Shown here: piece by piece, positions 59,168 to 64,000 of the stretch
Layout of the letters: each line of letters begins with the position of its first letter
How positions within the stretch are numbered: the stretch's first letter is position 1
Assembly (NCBI GenBank): GCA_947650285.1
Contig: CANTFL010000137.1
Location: 434,001 to 498,000 of the forward strand
Reading direction: 5' to 3'
Source of the DNA: Hyaloperonospora brassicae
Taxonomy: Eukaryota; Oomycota; Peronosporomycetes; Peronosporales; Peronosporaceae
Length of the DNA: 64,000 bases
Made by a program: the position numbers and the translations under genes
Notes under the pieces: generated by a model
Told to the model about the DNA's origin: nothing
Database searches by the model: none
The model's input: the letters and a program-made list of their open reading frames with translations, nothing else

Positions 59168-60309
59168 ATGAACATGTTCGATAATGAGGAAAGATTTCAA
59201 GCCACGCGTGTAGGCTATAACAATTTGGGTGACATTGCATGGAGCGCGGCAGGAAGAATGAGTTTTATTGTAGGCGAAACCGCTATAAGCGCCATGTCAA
59301 AGTCCTTCAAAAAAGACCATCAACATTACGCTATAGCCGGGATAATAAAAAATGAACTTGTCGCTGAGAGGGAGAGAAATTATCCGTGCTTCACCAGCAT
59401 GGCTCTCAACAGGCCGAGCAGTTGATAGAACTCGGTGCCCAACAGACAGAGCTGTTGAGACAGCAGGAATACAATTCTGCTGTGGGTGGGACGATACACA
59501 CGAGTAGTTCCGAAATCCTGAGAATATACATCACCAAGTGCAGGAAAGTCGAGGAAGACCCCCTTTTAAAATATTTCGTCGTGTTGGACGTGCCATAGAG
59601 CTCTTCGCAACGTCGACGAAACAATGCAACTGGCGATCGCCCAGTGAACTTGTTGCGACTTGAGAAGACTTACGACTTAGGGAACAAGTTCCAGGACTTA
59701 TATTCAATTAGATCGTTAGATATCTGCAAGTCCCGGCTCTGAAATATTTTTGATCCACCAAGAGAGGAATTTCGGGCTCGTCCTGGGTTCTTTAAATTTA
59801 GACAGGGAAAACAGGATGTCCATGCTTACTCAAAACACATCTGATACCTCACGGGTTGCATAATTGCCCCCCGATAGATGAACACACGAAAAGCATAGTT
59901 CATTCAGGGTCTACTTGAAGGAACCGTAAAGATCCACGTGAACCGTTTAGAATTGGAGACACTAGATCATACGATCTCAGTTAAGGAACAGGAAGAAGTT
60001 AGGCTGAGACAAGTTCGAATACCTATCTCCCAGCGAGAATACCGGCGGCCGTAGATGTATAGCCAATGGGCCTATGTTATGTAGAGAGCGAGAGACCTAG
60101 ATCTTTAAACAACAAACGATTATAGAGGTGCAATCGCTGTCAGAAGTTGGGACACCAAGCTTATGTAAGTAATGCCCACCCCGCTCAAAACCAACCAGCA
60201 CTGAGTGAAATGATCGGCCATTTGCCAAGAAGGACAATGGGCGTAGGTCCAACGCTGTAACGAAACCGTAAGATCAAAGCGGACCATCAAAAAATGGATG
60301 GTTCAGTAG
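59168..60309 (+). pseudogene. Gag of element D
   Basis: ATG at 59168; NNLGDIAWSAAGRMS aligns with A's DHLGDLEWAAVGRMS. Several frame changes and stops. The zinc-knuckle region near 60130 is decayed. Confidence 0.75.
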
Positions 60310-60328
60310 GGGCGGACCGCTCTACTGA
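60303..60328 (+). promoter_or_regulatory. Gag-stop hairpin (element D, partly decayed)
   Basis: TCAGTAG pairs with CTACTGA; small internal loop; GCG pairs with CGC; loop GAC. Same shape as in A, B and C. Confidence 0.5.
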
Positions 60329-60864
60329 TCCAGCAACCTCATGAGAATTTGCAAATCTCTTTGCAAAAGCTGCTCCAGACACACAATCATTGTGTGTCTC
60401 TGCACCTGGTGATGAGATATCACTCATCACCTTAAAGTTGCAGGTTATAAAATATTTGTCACTTCGTGCTTCAGTTGACTGTAGAGCGTCGAGCAACTTT
60501 GTTCGTCGTCATTTACAAGAGGGTGGTAGACTCAAAAATCGTTTTTAGCGACATCCCTCTAACAAGGATGACGGTGCGCCTTGCCACAGGCGAATCGATA
60601 ACCGTTAACAAAAATTTAGTAGTAATCCACAACGTATTACAGGGCGAACCGTACGGCGTCTTACTATATCTAGAGGATAAACTTGAGGTTATATTGGGAT
60701 TATCTTCGCTCAGAAATTACTAGCCAAGCGTGAGATGGCAGCATCGATCCGTTAAAGTTCCTGCCACTTGTTCATCATTTGGTCATCTGATGAGCGTCTT
60801 GAAGAATACACAAGCGTCGGATGTACCGTGAGTGAGTGCGATGGCCTCACTTGCGATACGGTAG

Positions 60865-62539
60865 TGTGGCGAAGCGACCAGTGAAATTCGCGATACGAGA
60901 ATAGATCGCGGTCCAGTTGTTTCCAAATTAGCAAACGGTTGGCAGCGCCGGTCTTACTCCTGGTCGGATAACGTCCACTAAACTATCAGATAGGACCAGA
61001 GATCAGATCAGAAAGGATCGGACCTGCGGCATCAGGTCAAATGATGACGGGCGAAAGGACAATCATACGCTTTGATTACTGTCAAGGGGCGATTACGATG
61101 GAAAATAAGGGAGAAATCGCGATCAAGGATGCTATCAAAATCGTGATTAGTGATCAGGTATGTAATCACAATCAGATTGGTGTGAACCACGATAAGCGAT
61201 CGCGATCAAAAGAGTGTGTGCCACACCATATGATCCGCGATCAGCAAGGCGATTGCAATAGAGGAGGCTATCAAGATCGTGGTCGGTGATTAGGTATGTG
61301 ATCGCGATTGTGATCGACGATCAGGTATGTGGTCGCGATCAAGCTAGTGTGGGTCACACTATACAATCTGCGGCCAAAAAGTCAGTTTCTATCGGACAAT
61401 TATATCAGGTGTATGCCCACAAGTACAAGGGTTCGACGTTCTGGAGATAGCGACACGTAATATGCGATGTCTAAGTTATCGGTTTAAAAACAGGATTGCT
61501 AGGCCTGATTAATTGACAACAAGATGAGACTAATTTGATTTTAAGGACACGCTTGTCTCTTCCGGGCTGGATTGCTTGACCACTCGAAGACAAAGACTAC
61601 GCTTCTAACGGAGTAGCCCGCTACATAAAACCATCATAGTGACAATGTGGTAGCAAAAATTGTTAAGCTGAATACTATTATAACAAAATCACTAAAAATA
61701 GTGATATTGTTGAGATGGCCGAAGGATCTACTTGTTGAATGATTTGTGAATATATCAGCCTACCAATCGCTGTTAGACGCGCGCAATGGGTGGTCAGTAG
61801 ACGTCACCATACATTTAGTTATATGGATATAATTAAGTCAGGATAAACAAAGGAAAGAATTATATACTTAGTTTATACGAAATTAGAACTTTACTTAAAC
61901 CACGACTAAAGCCTTCACCTTAGTCGTATCACCTTTCTTTGTGTATAGTATATATATAGCAGGGCACTGAACTTTATGTTGTTAGTGAAACTCCGCACTG
62001 TTATACCAATACGTAGTTGTCGGTGCCCGGTCACAACGCTACATCTGCACAAGTGCCGCACCTCGATTGCTTGGTAAGGTGCGTTCAAGGACGCTCACCC
62101 TCTTACAACTGCGATCAGACTCATGAAACCCATTTAGGTTGAATACTTAAGACCTAGACGGATCAAGTGGTCATAAGGCTCTCAAATCAAGGTCTATAAT
62201 TTGGATAAGACGATCTGCAATAGATCAGGGTGACCCATACTTAGCGCCCCACAAGTATACAAGTGATTTTGTGACAATTTCCACGAGATCACACCAACCC
62301 CAGATCGCGATGTGAAAATTTCCACACCGAGATCGACTCTCGAACCCATCGCAAGCACGTCCAAAATTCTAATTTGCACGAGTTCGCCTGGAAGAGTGCA
62401 TCCCGCCCTACCGACGGGTACACAAGGTGATGAAGGCTATTAAGAACACGAAAAAAGGGTAACCCCAACGAAAGTGGGTCGTCCGGGCCACAGTGGAGAG
62501 TCTGGGTCACAAGGACTTAAGTGAAAACACTCCACTAGA
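60865..62539. mobile_element. Unclassified insertion inside element D
   Basis: Flanked by GTAG on both sides (60861-60864 and 62540-62543), which fits a 4-bp target duplication. Without the solo LTR inside it the insert is about 1.24 kb. Its left half repeats GATCAGGTATGT-like units (61152, 61288, 61319) in GATC-rich sequence. No coding domain. Its right part shares short blocks such as CGACGGG-(t/g)-(c)-ACACAAGGTGA with bases 3211-3230 of IR1. Confidence 0.55.
61604..62035 (+). repeat. Solo LTR (type 2) with 5-bp target duplication
   Basis: Begins TCTAACGGAGTAGCCCG and ends CCCGGTCACA. It is flanked by ACGCT on both sides (61599-61603 and 62036-62040). This fixes the LTR limits used for the whole family. 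Closest relative in the window: the 3' LTR of element A. Confidence 0.85.
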
Positions 62540-64000
62540 GTAGTTAGCACGACTGCACAAGACCCCAATGTAGCTCGTCAATACACAGTGGAGCAAGATT
62601 CTGGCGGCTGCACAGGTAGCACTATAGGCCCGCCACTCGAATAAGCCTAGTGGATCGGGAGAAGGATGTATCCCTGGTGGTCAACATCCTAGGAAGAACA
62701 ATGCGGTTGTTCAGAAACGGCAACACAATTACCTAGGTCGACTGGAGAGTTGACCGTAGAGGATAGGTACCTGACCGAGAATTCATCGCCGAATTCTGGT
62801 AAAAGTCGAGAAATTAGGTCTTCACGTGCTTATGGAAGGAATTCCTCAAGAGGTACTTGCTTAGAGATCAGATCTCAGCAAACTGAGCGGACAAGCCCCC
62901 TTTAGCCTGCTGAAACAAGTTTCTAGAATGATTTCGAGACGCTTAACGAATTGTTTAGTGACGGATCAAGCGTAGGCGCTTACACGCTTGATTTGATAGT
63001 GCATCCGAAGTTAACTTCGGAGATAACTCAGTTGCCAACGCTAGAACCGAAACGGTTCTTGCGTGATCTGCGTAGTGGCAAAGTCAAGAAGATCTGCCTA
63101 CTCGTCGCAGAGGATGAGTATGTGGCCGATATTCGGTCGGCAACAGTATTTGCTGAGAACAAACGGGTTCTCAGCAGCTCATCGATGGACGAAAGTGTCC
63201 TCGATGAGAAGACTCGGATTGAACGATACACGTCTCAACCCTGGGAGTCACTTCAGGCAAATCCTTTGTATACGGATTTGATCGAATTCAAGGACGTATT
63301 TCCTGAATCTGTGCCTTACGAGTTGCCTGAAGACAAAGGCACTCGACACGAGATCGAGCTCAAACCGGGCTCGAAGTACTGTGTCATAAAGCAGTGGCCA
63401 CTGCCTCGTGAACAAGTACTAGCGATCGACAAGTTCTTTACGGATAGGTTATCGGCAAGTCATGTGAAGGAATCAACTTCCCCTCACAGCTCTCCGACCT
63501 TCTGTGTATAAAAGGTCACAGAGGTACGGCAGATAGTGCACGCATTCAACAAGTTGAATGATGCAACGGTACCAGCTTATTCGCCGATACCGAGAAAAGA
63601 CGTTATCATAGATGGCATGTCAAAGAGTACCATCTTCTCGTCCATGGATCTGATGAATGGCTTCTATCCGATTCTTATGCGTGAACGGGACATCCCGTAC
63701 ATAGCAGTAAGCGTTCCAAGCAGAATGCTTTGGAAGTGGATCTTGATGCCACAGGGGCTGAATAACGGCCCTGCAACATTCAACAGTTGTGTCACAAATC
63801 TGTTGAGACCGGTGCGGGATTTCGCACCAAGTTACTTCGACGATCTGTTCGTCCATAGCCAGGCTATGATCGGAGAGACGGACATGAAAATATACAAAAC
63901 ACACGTTCTTTAGGTTCTTTAACAAATGCACAAGCATAAGTTGTACGCCAACCTCAGAAAGTGTATATTCACGGCTAGCGAAATATTACTTCTTGTGTGC

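Larger units (their letters stand above)
58655..64000 (+). mobile_element. Ty3/Gypsy retrotransposon, element D (decayed, runs off the window)
   Basis: Type 1 5' LTR, then gag and pol related to A/B but with many more stops. It is split by an insertion (60865-62539) and cut by the window end within RT. Where A and B share damage, D often keeps the older sequence (no TAA in gag, intact RT loop), so it serves as an outgroup. Confidence 0.85.
60330..64000 (+). pseudogene. Pol of element D, split by an insertion
   Basis: Protease part 60330-60864, then 1.7 kb of foreign DNA, then pol resumes at 62540 (TTAGCACGACTGCACAAGACC, which matches A at about 17223). RT keeps RPVRDFAPSYFDDLFVHS with YFDD at 63833-63844, without the TGA and deletion seen in A/B. 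Other stops are present, for example at 63509. Confidence 0.8.

Overview
The window looks like nuclear DNA of an oomycete (a Peronosporales-type genome is my best guess). The evidence is two host genes with short GT-AG introns of about 66 to 122 bp, a protein with tandem CxxHGGG zinc-finger units of the WRKY19-like type common in oomycetes, and Ty3/Gypsy elements with a chromodomain. Most of the 64 kb is mobile DNA. Host genes occupy only about 34.4-45.2 kb, with a duplicate segment at 46.5-49.9 kb.

Layout. 1-12960 is one large palindrome (arms 1-5680 and 7281-12960, spacer about 1.6 kb) with no recognisable gene. A solo LTR and a short tandem repeat follow. 15060-23051 is Gypsy element A (+ strand) and 25851-34008 is Gypsy element B (- strand); a Copia remnant lies between them. 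A and B share a 4.7 kb nearly identical inverted block (15546-20280 / 28751-33485) that starts and stops inside coding sequence. The host block follows: an FHA-WDR70 fusion gene (34383-36846), a WRKY19-like zinc-finger gene (37059-38024, -), ALG3 (41438-43281) and DPH2 (43385-45228). A third inverted repeat (42029-45385 / 46503-49868) gives a second complete DPH2 and a 5'-truncated ALG3 in opposite orientation. Gypsy element C (50099-57655) belongs to another family and has two 459 bp LTRs. Gypsy element D (58655 to beyond 64000) is decayed and interrupted by a 1.7 kb insertion that itself carries a solo LTR.

The host genes are housekeeping: ALG3 works on lipid-linked oligosaccharide in the ER, DPH2 on diphthamide synthesis, and WDR70 is a nuclear WD40 protein. 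All four Gypsy elements carry stops or frameshifts in gag-pol.

Most notable signals: (1) in elements A, B and C the region between integrase and the 3' LTR carries convergent antisense reading frames, including a matching cysteine-rich module in A and B, a matching antisense coiled coil in A and B, and a 412-codon antisense frame in C; (2) a hairpin overlaps the gag stop codon in A/B, C and D with conserved stem, variable loop and paired changes; (3) the A/B coding sequence is packed with perfect 8-13 bp stem-loops that the neighbouring host genes appear to lack; (4) three large inverted repeats lie in one 64 kb window, which is either real palindrome formation or assembly error.
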